Positions 23,547-34,691 of a stretch of 64,000 nt of DNA are shown here, in pieces. The stretch's first letter is position 1. Every line of letters starts with the position of its first letter. The stretch lies in NCBI GenBank assembly GCA_033064195.1, contig JARBJD010000060.1:62001-126000 (forward strand), read 5' to 3'. A program made the translations under genes and the position numbers. The DNA comes from Blattamonas nauphoetae (Eukaryota > Preaxostyla > Oxymonadida). The notes under the pieces are model-generated. The model was not told the DNA's origin. It saw only the letters and a list, made by a program, of their open reading frames with translations, and searched no databases.

Positions 23547-25993
23547 ATGTCCGGTACAACGATGAAGTTCAATGAGGATCGCCGATCTTTCGTTCAACAT
23601 GAATTCTTTACGGATCCAATTCAAAACTTCAGGATTGCGATAACTGTACACCGAATCGAACCAGATGAATTCGTTCCAGAAGGGAAAGAACCTGAACAGA
23701 GGGAACGTGAGCCTTCGCCGTTTGGTGTGAAAGGTGAAAGTGGAAAAACGTGGGCGAACCTCCTCTCATGGCAACAGAAGGTTTTTTGTTATCGGTATCA
23801 ATCTCTTCTTCTCAACATTGCGTCTATTTTGTTAGAGAGGCTCAGTATTACTCATCAAAAGCTGGTTCTTTTGATGAAGAAAATCAACCAGTCGATAATG
23901 CAAACTCCAATGTTCTCACCGAGTATCAGAACCAAACAGAAGGATCATACCGTGGAAATACCATTTTCACATACATTTCTCACGATAGTTATCTACCGGA
24001 TCATTTGACGCAGAAAAAGCTCATAATTTCCAGCGCAAAGACAAATCTTCACAGAAACACCCTTCTTGCCTCCATGGAAGGAAATTCTCAAGCTGGAATG
24101 TCAGACAGGGAGGCACCCCGCCAATATATGCACATTATGCTTGCTATTTATGATCGAAAGACTGAAACGCCATACCAAATCGGGGAAGAATGGCTCTGCA
24201 CTCTCTCACTCTCTAAAAACGGAAGATTAGATATCCAACCACCCCTCCTTCCATCAGATAGTTCTCCATATTCCTTTTTATCAACTATTGATGGGCTGAC
24301 ATACAAATATACAATCGAAAATGCGTCACCACAACTTGATCAAATCAATACAACATTGGAGCAGCAAACAGTCGAACGTGTGTATGAACAGAATTACCTT
24401 GAATCAAAAAAGGTTAGCATCACAAAGCTATTTCGCCAGCCTTACTTGGGACCCGAAGATTTGAGAGTGTTCTACTTTCTGGAGCTCGTGAGCGTGTATG
24501 GATTTGAAGACCAAAGATTGTCTGCGAATATAGCACTTGATGTACCAGACAACTGGTGGAGCAGTTGTGACCCCGATCCGTACGCTGTTTCCACAGATCC
24601 AAAAGCAAAACCTGAAAAGAAGGATGAGACCTCTACACACGTCGACACAATCGACAACCTGTCTCTAGCGAATACAAAAAGTCTCTTTTCTGCCGACTTC
24701 TCCTCGACAATCGCCGAGGAAGGGCCAGGGCAGGCATCGTCCATCTACAAATCGTCGAGTGGGGTGCCAATGCATCGAGGGGGGACGATCTCTCGCTCAA
24801 CCCAATCGTCAATTGTCAAGCGAGTCCCCCCACACAACATCCGCCAGGCCCATCTTGGGTTTTCGATTGACATTGAGTGTGTCTGTCCAGTCGGGGCGAG
24901 GATAGGTGAGCCGACCACTCCTCGCGTGTATGTCAGTGTGAATGCACACCGCGTTGCTAGTCACTCGCCGTGGCGGGCGCCTGTCGGGTATGGTTGGATC
25001 AACCTTCCACTGCGAGCAGGGTGTGATGTCAAGATCGTCCCGCTCTGGCGGCCAGCGATGGATGCGGTGGAGACTCTGAAGTATCAGTTTCTGGGCGATG
25101 GCAAACGGTTGATGGACGCGAGGGATGCGGCTGTCCCCCCGCGTGTGCATCCTGAAGGGGAACTTGGTTTTGACGAGGAAGAGGAGGAGGATGTTGGGGT
25201 GGTCGAGGAGATGGACGAGAACAATGAGCCGATCTTTGTGGAGAATCCCAACCGAAGACGAAATGTGCTGAACAAGTTCGGACTCGAAACTGAATCGACG
25301 GGATATGCTGTGCTGAGGTATCACTGTGTGATCCAAAAATCAAAGGCAGCTGCAGCCAGCGATCTCAAAGACAAGCAGCACAATCCTCTCATCAACCCGT
25401 CCAGCATCCCTCGCAGACCCATCCACAGCAGGGCGTTCCCGCTCCCACCACCGGAAGAGGAGAAGGTGCTTCCCCAAAAGAAAAGTGTGGAACTCCAAAA
25501 AGCGATTGATCGATACACGTCGCAAACAATCACTCTAGCAAACCGCCCTCGCACGGACACTATGGCGGACTCGATGGCCTTCCTCTCCCTTCAGACACCA
25601 GCCACCCACGCACGACTTCTTTCACCAAGCACTGCGTCGCAGAAATCATCGTCGCCCATCCACAACCGATTTGAGTTTCTTGATGACAATCTCTCGTCAA
25701 CTGGACAACTTCCATCCCAACAACGACCACCTGGCACTCCAAAGCAAGCAGCGTCTCTTTGGCAGGTGTTGAGGCGGGATCGGCCAACGAAATCGATGGA
25801 AGACACAACCGCAACTCTTCCCACAATCAATGATCGTGCAGATGGGCAGGAGACACAATCCGCGGCACAACAGCCTTCACAACCTAGAATGAGTTTGTTG
25901 GAAAAGATTCGGGCTCGAAATAACAAGCAGATGACGGAGATTCAAGGAGAAGAGGAAGGAGATGAAGAAGAACCCCATCCGCATGAAGATTAG
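23547..25993 (+). CDS. MKS1: MKS1-like B9-domain protein of the ciliary transition zone
   Basis: Exons 23547-23780 and about 23846-25993 give roughly 793 residues. The donor is clear; the acceptor could be 23839 or 23845. Family features in order: the N-terminal FFTDPIQNFRIAITVHRI, IFTYISHDSY, QYMHIMLAIYD, WLCTLSLSKNGRLDIQP, YKYTIENASP, then the B9 domain at about residues 409-576 with GYGWINLPLRAGCDVKIVPL and FGLETESTGYAVLRYHC. MKS1 works with B9D1 and B9D2 in the MKS module that gates the cilium base. An acidic insert (FDEEEEEDVGVVEEMDE) lies inside the B9 domain, and the C-terminal ~200 residues are disordered. It is longer than human MKS1 (559 aa). Confidence 0.9.
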
Positions 25994-26315
25994 CGAAAGA
26001 TCTTAATTTATGTCATCATTTTATGTCTTAGTTTGCATGTTCAGAACCATTTCATTGAACAAATCTGGACTTTTTTTCCTGAATCGCAATTGTCCATTGT
26101 TTTCATGGTTAGATCTACATTATTTTGTTGTTTTGCAAGTTCATAACAACACCGTTGCCTTCTTTCTCTTCCATCTCCATATCTAAAGAACTTTCCCAAC
26201 AATTGTTCGTTTTTTCATCGTTCCTATCCATTTTCATTTTTCTTTCTTTATTTTCTTCTAGCTGAGTCGTCTGTTTGTTTGTTCCAACAAAAAGCGACTG
26301 TAGGTTCCTGTTTTA
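25994..26315. other. T-rich intergenic stretch
   Basis: 322 bp between the MKS1 stop and the next start. The sequence is pyrimidine-rich with several T runs. I find no conserved gene, tRNA or snRNA signature; it probably holds a 3' UTR and the next promoter or leader. Confidence 0.5.
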
Positions 26316-28727
26316 ATGGATAGTCCCCCTCCAACTATTCACACACCTCCTCGCAGTGTGCATTTTCACAATTGTCGAATGATCCATTTCTTGTCTACAG
26401 GATCGTCGTCACAACAACATTCACAAGCAGACAATGATCTCTCGGGGGACCTTACTTTATCACCACTTATCCAATCTCGTTCAATACACTCTGAGCCAGA
26501 GCCTGTTGATCGAGCACATTACCTCAGAGCCGTCTTTCAACGCGTGAAAATCCAACAAAATAAACTTAACTCGGATCAATTTCAGGCGTTGTTTCGACAC
26601 CCTCGAGGTTCTCCCCCCTCACATCACCCAGTTTTGTTTATGGCCAAGAGAGATTTTGTTATCAAATTTTCGGCCTTTCAGTCCCGTTTTACGTCTTTTT
26701 CCCGTCCTTCTCCAACAATCGCACAACAATCTATGCAGGACTTGCCACTCGCTCATCTTCGTCAAGTCAACTACCCTCTCTATCACCCAGCCACCAACAC
26801 AAATGTCGCCCCATTTGTCGTGTTTGAGACTGCCACCAATCTCCTCCGTAACCTCGCTCTGTCCCAAATGTTTGCGTACCGTTTCCACCATTACAATCGG
26901 TATCGCTCATCTCGACAGAATCTCAGAAATGAGATGGTCGTTCGTCAAGTCGCCAGTCAAACACCAAATCATGTTCTGAACAGGCAGCAATCATCTCCCG
27001 AATGGAGCCTTCTCCTCCAACGTCGTGTCTTCCCAACCCTTCTCACATCGCAGATGATCTGTCGGTTTCCGTCTGCCAACTACCTCAACACCCTTCCACC
27101 CACGATCCCTCAGACAGAGATGTTGGAGGATTGGTTTGAGGCGGAGAATCAGATGAAACTGGAGTTGCCACGGGATCCGATGCTGACACGCCATGCTCAT
27201 CTTCCGTCGAGGCAGGCGAGAGGACAGCGTGTGACTCAGATGAGTCAGATGTCCAGACTTCGTCGTGAGAGCAGAACGGAAGAGTTTGGATCGAAAGCGT
27301 GTGCCATCATTACTTCGAGAGTCATCAGTGTGGATGTCGCAAACTCAATGCAGGCCACATCTCCCTCGCTCAGTCCCGCCTCGATCTTCGCCTCACCAGT
27401 CCTCCACACCTCTCCCTCTCTTCACCGATTCCCGTACCGCAACACCAACCACATCGACACCGAACCACAATCCCTCTTCGGGAAGATGGATCAGTTTCTC
27501 GATCGGTGGACGAAGGACGAGGTGTTCCGTCTTCAGCTGTCCTCTCTCGTCTTCCCGTTCAACTTCTCACAAATCGTGCGAAGCTCGCTTGTGAACAAGA
27601 CGCCAGATGAAGTGCAGTATTTCACATTTCAGCAAGGGATGGACGATCGGGAAGATGATGTGATACGGAATCATGCATATGCGCGAGGGGAGAATCTGTT
27701 TGTGGACGAGCAGGAGTTGGATCGGAGAGAGAAGGACGAGGAGGCTCTGAAGCAGCGATGGATGCAGACCTCACAGATTCATGTACCCACTCTTCCTGAC
27801 AAAGACACAAATGGTCTCTCTCTGCCTCAGCTTCTGAAGACACTCCCAATCCGTCCGAGTGACCATTCCCCCTTTGCCCTCCTCACAAGACCCACCCCAG
27901 CTCAAATTCTGCGTCCTTTCCCGCCTCCCTCTCCAACACCCGCTCCTCGACACTCGGGAATCTGGAATCTCCTCAACCTCCCTACGCATCATCAGAGCAC
28001 CGCAGACTTCCCGATGATGAGTCACGAGACGGGAACGTATCCTCCTCGCGCACACTCTCCAAACGTGAATCCGACGCAGAATGAGTCTGAGTCCGCACAC
28101 CCTTTCTACGTGCGGTTCTCGTATTTCGGGCCGTCTGTTGATTCACTGCACATCAACCCAAACAATCCGCAGGTGCAAGCGTTCACGTACACGCAGAGGT
28201 TCGTGTCGCTTCCTCATCTTCTCTTCGATGAGGGGTTGGTGAGGAACGAAAAGAAGGCTCTGCATGATGTTCTGAAAGCGACGATCGACTCGAATCCGTA
28301 CAAGAAGAAGGTCACGCTCAATGATTTCTTCTACGGGAACGGAGTGGGATCGTTCAGGAGGGTGAAACAACATTGGGATCCTCTCGTTGTGGATGAGAGG
28401 AAGCAGGAGAGGGAGGAGCGAATCCTGACGAAGCCAATCGATCCTGAGACGATGCAAGTCGTGAGGGATACCACAATCAGTCCAGGTGTGAATGAGGAGA
28501 AGAGCCAGTATGGGCAGATTGATGGAATATGGCTCGACAGCACGATGCATCCTGTTGTTGAAGAAGACTCCACACACAACAGAGCCGCACGCATTGTCCG
28601 AATCGGAGCGAACCGCGAGCCGATGCCAGTACAAGCGGATTCCAAATCGATTCCCAGACCAACTGCGAAATCAGTGGCACAAAATATTCGAACACGGGCG
28701 AGGCGAGCTCGAGATGGGAAATCTTGA
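26316..28727 (+). CDS. 803-residue protein of unknown function
   Basis: A single uninterrupted frame from ATG 26316 to TGA 28725-28727. The N-terminus is Ser/Pro/His-rich. The middle has aromatic and basic segments (PFVVFETATNLLRNLAL, QMFAYRFHHYNRYR). A Pro-rich stretch lies around residues 520-580, and there is a compact-looking C-terminal region (FSYFGPSVDSLHINPNN, FVSLPHLLFDEGLVRNEKK, KVTLNDFFYGNGVGSFRRV). The extreme C-terminus is basic (RTRARRARDGKS). I recognise no family, TM segment or catalytic motif. The length of the frame supports a real gene. Confidence 0.7.
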   Translation: MDSPPPTIHTPPRSVHFHNCRMIHFLSTGSSSQQHSQADNDLSGDLTLSPLIQSRSIHSEPEPVDRAHYLRAVFQRVKIQQNKLNSDQFQALFRHPRGSPPSHHPVLFMAKRDFVIKFSAFQSRFTSFSRPSPTIAQQSMQDLPLAHLRQVNYPLYHPATNTNVAPFVVFETATNLLRNLALSQMFAYRFHHYNRYRSSRQNLRNEMVVRQVASQTPNHVLNRQQSSPEWSLLLQRRVFPTLLTSQMICRFPSANYLNTLPPTIPQTEMLEDWFEAENQMKLELPRDPMLTRHAHLPSRQARGQRVTQMSQMSRLRRESRTEEFGSKACAIITSRVISVDVANSMQATSPSLSPASIFASPVLHTSPSLHRFPYRNTNHIDTEPQSLFGKMDQFLDRWTKDEVFRLQLSSLVFPFNFSQIVRSSLVNKTPDEVQYFTFQQGMDDREDDVIRNHAYARGENLFVDEQELDRREKDEEALKQRWMQTSQIHVPTLPDKDTNGLSLPQLLKTLPIRPSDHSPFALLTRPTPAQILRPFPPPSPTPAPRHSGIWNLLNLPTHHQSTADFPMMSHETGTYPPRAHSPNVNPTQNESESAHPFYVRFSYFGPSVDSLHINPNNPQVQAFTYTQRFVSLPHLLFDEGLVRNEKKALHDVLKATIDSNPYKKKVTLNDFFYGNGVGSFRRVKQHWDPLVVDERKQEREERILTKPIDPETMQVVRDTTISPGVNEEKSQYGQIDGIWLDSTMHPVVEEDSTHNRAARIVRIGANREPMPVQADSKSIPRPTAKSVAQNIRTRARRARDGKS

Positions 28728-28878
28728 GTATTTCCGGTTTTTCATGCGATTAAACGTGAGTATTTTCTTCCAACTGTGTTTGACAATGAAATAAGAGCAT
28801 AAATAATCCCATTAAAAATTCAATAACGACGATTTCCCCTGTCTATACTCGATCAATTCCCTTAAATTTTTTATCATC

Positions 28879-30052
28879 ATGGGTTATTCCGATACACTCT
28901 ATTCTTTCGTGTTCTGTGTCTGGAGTGGATCTCTTCCTGATCAACCTGTCAATTGGCGCCGATTTGCAAAGGTTTTCCCAATGATGATTACGAGTATCTT
29001 TTTTTTGTTCTCATCGACTCCGTGACAGTTACATTGTTTATTAGTGCATCAATTGCATCTGCATTCATTTCTTTTTCATATGCTGAGTCAATTCGGTCTC
29101 TTGTCTTCATATATTGACACTTTCGGACCTTTGAAATGAAGATCAGACTATATATCAACAATTTGCACTTTAAAACAGTATTCAAATCATTGGTCAATAT
29201 TACCATCTAATGGTATCAATTTTCTTTCATTTTATTCCTAAGAATCACCATATGGACTCTGTTTTCACATGTTTCATGTCACGACAAGAGAGAGTCAGTC
29301 TGTCCGAGTAATTATAGAACTAACGTTTGGATTCCATCTTTTATATGTTGTTCAGCGGCGGAAAATGTGTTGAACATGCAAGAAAATACACAAGCTGGCC
29401 AGAGAATCACTCGAACATTTCAACATTTGAACCGACAGCCAGATGTTATGTCAACATCAAAAACAAGAAGAACATATTGCTGTACTACCCAACACGGAGT
29501 GTCAGCAGATTCATCTTGCTCCAGTTCTTCTTTCTGCCTGCATATTTGTTCTATCTCCTCACCGTCGTTGCCTTTGGCCAGTCTTCCATCAGAAGCCTTC
29601 TCTCACTCTGCATACCCCGTCTTCGCCGCTCTCGCTCATCTCAAACGCAACACCAGCAACACCGAAGAGAACGTCCACTGAATCGGCAATTTCGAATCAC
29701 AGGCCACAACCACACACGCATCATGTTGGACAGGACGATTCGGATGGATGTGATAAACCTGATGGACGTGGATGAACAGGAGCCGCTGGTTGGTGCAGAA
29801 AGAAGAGCACAGATGGACGACTGGCAGTTTGCTCTCGGGCTCTATCTAAGCGAACGGCAACAGACGGAGGGAACTGGGTTCAACGGCGACATCGACGAGC
29901 CCCACACCAATCAACAGGCCTTGGCGGTTCCTTATCCAGATTTTTCTGTGCCTTGGAACAACAGCGAGCCATTCATTTCTGATGAAGCGATCAGTTTGCT
30001 CGAGTTCGATTCGGAGGATCGTCTTCCTACGCGTGACGAACTGTCAGGATGA
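28879..30052 (+). CDS. Probable two-transmembrane protein with a cysteine-containing loop, multi-exon
   Basis: Exon 1 (28879-28993) and an in-phase exon from 29029 give an N-terminus with a TM segment (VFPMMITITLFISASIASAF). The last exon begins near 29357 and encodes a loop with Cys and possible N-glycosylation sites (GGKCVEHARKY, NHSN, ARCYVN), a second TM segment (FILLQFFFLPAYLFYLLTVV) and a ~140-residue tail, stopping at 30050-30052. The intron at 28994-29028 is clear. The middle exons, perhaps 29135-29168 and from 29199, are guesses. The topology resembles small two-TM accessory subunits, but I cannot name a family. A 368-bp copy of another gene begins 63 bp after the stop. Confidence 0.5.
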
Positions 30053-30115
30053 ACAACACGTTTGAGATGACGTTGCACTCTCGTCCACAGACCAAACACC
30101 CCACATCTTGGAGAT

Positions 30116-30483
30116 GAACAATCAAGACCAGCATGGAGATGAACACTGACGTTGCAGTGTTGAGTGTGTCGATTCTTGTGTCTCTCTCGGCGACAGCCCA
30201 GTGCTCGGTTGCGATGGTGAAGCAGAATGCGGTGGGGCTTGTGTGTCCGATCATCCGGCAAGTGAAGGACACGCACCTGCTGCTTCTGATGCAGACGCGG
30301 AAGTCGAAGGAGTCGTCGGTGATCAACATGAGCGACAAAGAACAGGAAAAGTTTGAGCAGACCGGCCAGCTTCTTCTGCGGACGCTCTCTCTTCTTTCGA
30401 CATTCACGACGCTGAGCCAAGTGCTGCAGGGCTTCATTGATCAGGATGGGGCATCGACAGCGATGGAGATCGCCAAAGTGTAT
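30116..30483 (+). repeat. Inverted 368-bp copy of part of the helical-repeat gene
   Basis: This stretch matches the reverse complement of 19888-20255 over all 368 bases, with two differences I could find (a G for C near 30130 and an A for G near 30477). It runs sense on the + strand while the parent gene is on the - strand. It covers about residues 990-1112 of the parent and starts and ends inside the exon, with no flanking splice site, start codon context or poly(A). Homology stops sharply at both ends. It is a truncated, recent duplicate, not a complete gene. Confidence 0.97.
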
Positions 30484-30769
30484 CATCATCATTTGGTCAA
30501 AGATTTGTCACTTCTGTAGACACAGAAACAGCTTTATTTCGAAACACAGATGTATTTATAAAACAGAGAGACTTTATCTCGAAGGTACCTGCTTCCGACG
30601 GTATCGGTGGATGTCGCATGGGAACAGAATGTTGTGCGTCCTTGGGAAAACACTGTTGGATCATCATCGAGGGTTGATCTCTCACCGATTGATAAAAACA
30701 AATGAAAAGGGTGTACCGATATAAACAACAATATCACAATACAGAAATGAAGAGATGAATACATGAGTG
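30484..30769. other. Intergenic between the gene-fragment copy and the SET gene
   Basis: 286 bp, A+T-rich. Two similar short words, CTTTATTTCGAA and CTTTATCTCGAA, occur about 40 bp apart near 30530-30585. I see no gene. Confidence 0.4.
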
Positions 30770-32050
30770 TTAAAGGGCTCGCTTGATTTTCTTGATCACA
30801 GTCGGTAGGTTCTGCGAGAACTTTGTGGACGCCTGTCGCTTCACAGGTCTGACTGGGGAGCTCAAAGGATCATTTTCATCAGTGAACTTCATCTGTCTCT
30901 GTTTGGCTGTGAGTCTGGGTGATGCCAGCTCGAGTGCCCGAGAGGAAGGGAGTGGTGGGCTGCGGAGGAGGTCGGGGAGGTCAGAGACTGTCAGCGTTGG
31001 ATCGGCACCTGGTCGTTCTTCCGAACTTGAACTGCCGTCCAAGGTGAGTTGGAGAGGAGTGAAAGACGCCGAAGTGCGGCGATTGCGGAGTGGGGAGGTT
31101 GGGGGAGAACGGAGACGGGGAAGTTGATGTTGTGTTTGGATGGGAAGAATCGGAGGGCGGGAGGATTCTGGAGCTGATGGGTCTTGAAATGTGAGTTGAG
31201 GGATTTCGAGGGTGGGGAGAGGAGGGGTGCTTTCTTGGCTGTCAGAACCTCGCTTTTTCTTCCTTCCCTGCTTCTCCATGAACTTCTCGGCCAGTGCATT
31301 TGCTTCTGCTTCGTTAATTTGATGCAGACAATCGGGAATTTGTGACAGTTCAATGTTTCCTTGCGTCTTTTTGAGCTGCTTCCTGAGACCTCTCAATTGC
31401 CCCGAGAAGGCAGTTCCGTACGCACACAAAATCCAATCGCTGAAAGCAATTATATTGAAGATATAAACAGACCCTGGTTTTACCCGCTTTACTGCCTTGA
31501 TGTTCACACGGCCACGGTGGAGGTCACGGGCATACTGAATGAGCGGTTATGGAATGAATAAGAGGCACACGTAGCAGTTGTTCTGTTCGCCAATTTCGCG
31601 GCAGGCTGCGTTTGCAAATTTTCCGATGCATTCGTCTGAGTAATCGGGGTCGAGAACTGGTGGAACATGAAAAAAAGTCGAATGATGAGACTTTTTTCTG
31701 TAGATAGTTGAACATATGAAAACACAAGATTTCCGGTTTCGACTTTCTCAGCGACTCGTGAATGATATTCTGGGACGCTAATAACTTCTCCTAATAGTTT
31801 TCAGGATTTGCGAAGTTGTATGTGATTCAGAGGATATAAGACGTTAAATTGAAAATAAGGTATACCTTGATAATGACAGACAAGATCTCCAGGTTTATAT
31901 GCCAGCTTGGCTCTGTATCATGTCGAATAAGAACACTCAATGAAACGAAAAAAAGGAGGCACACTTTAATCCCCAACCCCATTGTGTGGGAGAAAGAATG
32001 AATGGGGTTTCGATACCATTAACTGGTGCAGTAATATAACAGTCGTTCAT
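30770..32050 (-). CDS. SET-domain protein (probable lysine methyltransferase)
   Basis: Six exons inferred: 32050-31965, 31912-31866, 31790-31692, 31656-31571, 31534-31473, 31439-30770. They total 1,050 nt (349 residues) with consistent phases and introns of 33-75 nt. The first ~150 residues read as a SET domain: QWGWGLKAKLAYKPGDLVCH, YQGEVISVPEYHSR, ILDPDYSDECIGKFANAA, NNCYYARDLHRGRVNIKAV and KRVKPGDWILCAYG. This matches the SET order G-W-G, Y-x-G-E-x-I, (I/L)D, N, NC, and G-(D/E)-x-(I/L)-x-x-Y-G. The usual RFxNHSCxPN block is altered to KFANAACREIGEQNNC. The C-terminal half is Ser/Pro-rich and ends in a basic stretch. Protein lysine methylation, histone or other, is inferred from the fold only. 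Confidence 0.78.
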
Positions 32051-32233
32051 CCAAATTAGATGATTGATTCAGAAGTTGGAAGATCTTGGTTTGAGGATCC
32101 GAAAGTGTTAAGGGCATCAAATAGATAAAACAATAGTGAAATGATTTGTGGTGGAAATCAAGATATAAGAATTAATTAGAGCTTGATTGAGTGCATGATA
32201 GTACCAAACAAGATGAACATCAGACAAAATGAA

Positions 32234-33081
32234 TTATGTGATGTACTCGCTCAAGTAATCAATGTGAATTTTGTCCAACTTGTCGACTCCGGCAATTTCG
32301 TTGATAAATGATTGAATTGTCTCGTTTTCAACATTAAGTTGTTTCATAGAATAGACAATTCGCTCAGTAACGAGTGTGCTGTTAAACTTCTCTTTGTTGT
32401 CGCGAGTATCATAAGGAAGATCTGATTCGGCAATTTTCTTGTGAAATTGAGCGAAAGGAGAAGGCTCGTCTTCTTCTGACCTCGTTGGAGTCCGCTCCTG
32501 CTGTGTCCGATATTGTTCGTAAGTTTTGAGGGCATAAAATGCGTCTTTCCAGATCCTTGATTCTTTCCAGATTGTGTGTTCTCGGACTAAATGCTGGTGT
32601 TGCAAAAAGGATCACCAGAGAAACGAGAACAATGAGAATATGTGGGGTGGAATACATTGAGGCAATACATGGCATATGTTGGTCCATTCTCTCGGGTAGT
32701 ATCCGCATCCTCCGTAGCCTCTAGTAAAGATGATCTAGAAACGTTGAAAATGATAGTTTGTGTTGATGAGAGAAGATAGAGAGGGAGATACCCAACGGAG
32801 AAGGTGCATTGTCGTTTTGCCTCATCCAAAGTGAATTCTACCAAAGAAGAGAGTTGTGTAAATGCAGGAGTGTCCGATCTTGCTGAGTTCGTAATCAGTT
32901 TTCTTGAATATTGTGAGAAATAGTAGGCGAAAAAATGTTGTGTTGCGCTTGTCTTTAGAAGATCTCTCAGCTTATCTTCGTTGAGTTGGGTCAAGGGGAG
33001 AGAGTCTGTAAGTCGGACAACGCATTTACGAACAAATGCTGCAATTACGTCCTGTTCTGTGGGGAGAAGCATGGTACTCAT
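32234..33081 (-). CDS. 242-residue helical protein of unknown function
   Basis: Exons 33081-32792, 32734-32656 and 32593-32234 (introns 57 and 62 nt) total 243 codons. The N-terminal half is helical (EQDVIAAFVRKCVVRLTD, LRDLLKTSATQHFFAYYFSQ). The C-terminal half is charged and ends IDYLSEYIT. I see no TM segment, signal peptide or enzyme motif and recognise no family. The agreement of all three splice phases with one frame supports a real gene. Confidence 0.62.
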
Positions 33082-33334
33082 GGGCCGATCAAATTATCAC
33101 CATGTACAACTAATCGTATGGTGTTATTTCTTTCACTCTTCCGCTTACTCTTTCCTCGGCTTCAGTTTTTACACAATGATCAACAATCTCGTGAGCTTTG
33201 AACACACAAATCATTCGGGCTTTCAAATTTCAACCATCCTTCTCATTGGAGACAGTCGAACACACGCAACAGTGAGAATGGTTGAAATGAAAACAAAAGA
33301 ACTCAAGCATAATCAAAAAAGAGAATGAATGACG

Positions 33335-34691
33335 CTACAATTCATCCTTTTCTTTGGTTTCAACAGCGTCGCTGTCAGATGACAGCGGCGGAACTTCAGA
33401 GACTTTTGAAACATCCAACTCCTCCACATGTTCTGAAACCTGATCACTGGAAATCGGCTCAGTGGCTGTTGGTTCTGGAGTGTGTGGAGGAGGGACGTGG
33501 TCGACAGGTGTGGACGGAGTCAGGATTGCCTCGTCCTCCGAGTGGAGAATCTCTGTCTGCTCTTCCACAGGGTGCTCGTCCACAAATGGCTCGTTCTCGT
33601 TCGTGACAGCAGTGGTGTTGTTTGTTGTGTCCAGAGGTGTTTCAAGATCGACAGTCTTCTTTGTTCTCTTCTTCGGATTCCGCTTCTTCTTCCACGTCCT
33701 CCGCTCTGTCCCATTGGCGTCCTTGTACACGCTGTAGTGCTCCGATTCCTGATACGATCGCTTCATATTCGGCTTGTTTTTGTGGCCCTCGAGGAGCTTC
33801 TTTTTGTCGTTCTCCAGAATGTGGTAGTGGAAGTTTGGATACGGGATGCCCTTGATCCTTTTCTTTGCGTCGCCTTTCTTGATTTCAAGGCCTTCTTGGG
33901 GAATAGTGAGGGTCCACCGTTGAGGGCGGATGAAAGGTGGAACGTTGTACTTTTCCACAAGCGGGCGACTGGTCTTCTCGGCGTCCCAGCGGATGTTCTT
34001 CATGTTTTCTCGATATTCGGCTGACTCGCTCCGAGCAATATGATCGATCACTGTAATCTCCACAATGAGCGATTCGTTAGCTATATATTGGAGAATAGTG
34101 GGGATAGATGTGTTTTATGGGAAGAAACAAACGTCGGATCGGTCCACAACCGTCTTCAGCATATCCAAGGGCTGCAGGAATGGTAAGACGGCGAGTTTCA
34201 CCCACACAACAACCAATTAATCCCTGGAAAGGGTTACAAAAAGCATTGACAAACAATCTCAACACCAGGGAGGGTTTCATTGTATCCAATTCGAAACACA
34301 TACACTTCAGTTTCAGTTGTTTCATCCACAACCTTGAGATCGCAATACTTCATTATTTTGTAAGTGGTCTGGTATAAAATACAGTAGACACGTGTTAAAC
34401 CATGAAAAACACACCTCAACTTCATCCCATTTCTTAACTCGTCGTGTACATCGGCGTGGACGTTTTAATGTTTCGATATGGAGTTCATCATCATCAAATC
34501 GTTCAAAAAAGCGCGGATTCACATCAGACACGTCTGAGTGAAGAAATAGATGAGATGGAATGGAAATCATCACTTTTCTTTATTTCTTGTTCTATATCCG
34601 GTGACTTCGTCTCAAGATCATCAGGGGGTAAAGTTTCATCGGTGATCGCTTCTGATGCCCACAGGATCCCAAAAAGAAGATGAAGGAGCAT
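33335..34691 (-). CDS. ER-resident FKBP-type peptidyl-prolyl isomerase ending in KDEL
   Basis: Exons 34691-34574, 34533-34415, 34368-34255, 34223-34133 and 34080-33335 (introns 31-52 nt) give 395 residues. A signal peptide opens the protein (MLLHLLFGILWASEA). One FKBP domain spans about residues 66-165: VKKWDEVETTYKI, YVFRIGYNETLPGVEI, GLIGCCVGETRRLTIPAALG and RPNESLIVEITVIDH. It is divergent at several drug- and substrate-pocket positions, so activity is uncertain. A Lys-rich segment (TWKKKRNPKKRTKKT) and a long acidic Glu/Pro tail follow, and the last residues are KEKDEL, a classic ER-retrieval signal. It probably acts as a folding catalyst or chaperone in the ER lumen. The longer in-frame start at 34757 would bury the signal peptide and is less likely. 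Confidence 0.87.

Noticed and set aside
29932-30492. Long open frames on the - strand across the gene-fragment copy, matching frames opposite the helical-repeat gene
   Set aside because: They are the antisense shadow of the duplicated segment; the same antisense frame appears over the parent gene and shows no protein features.
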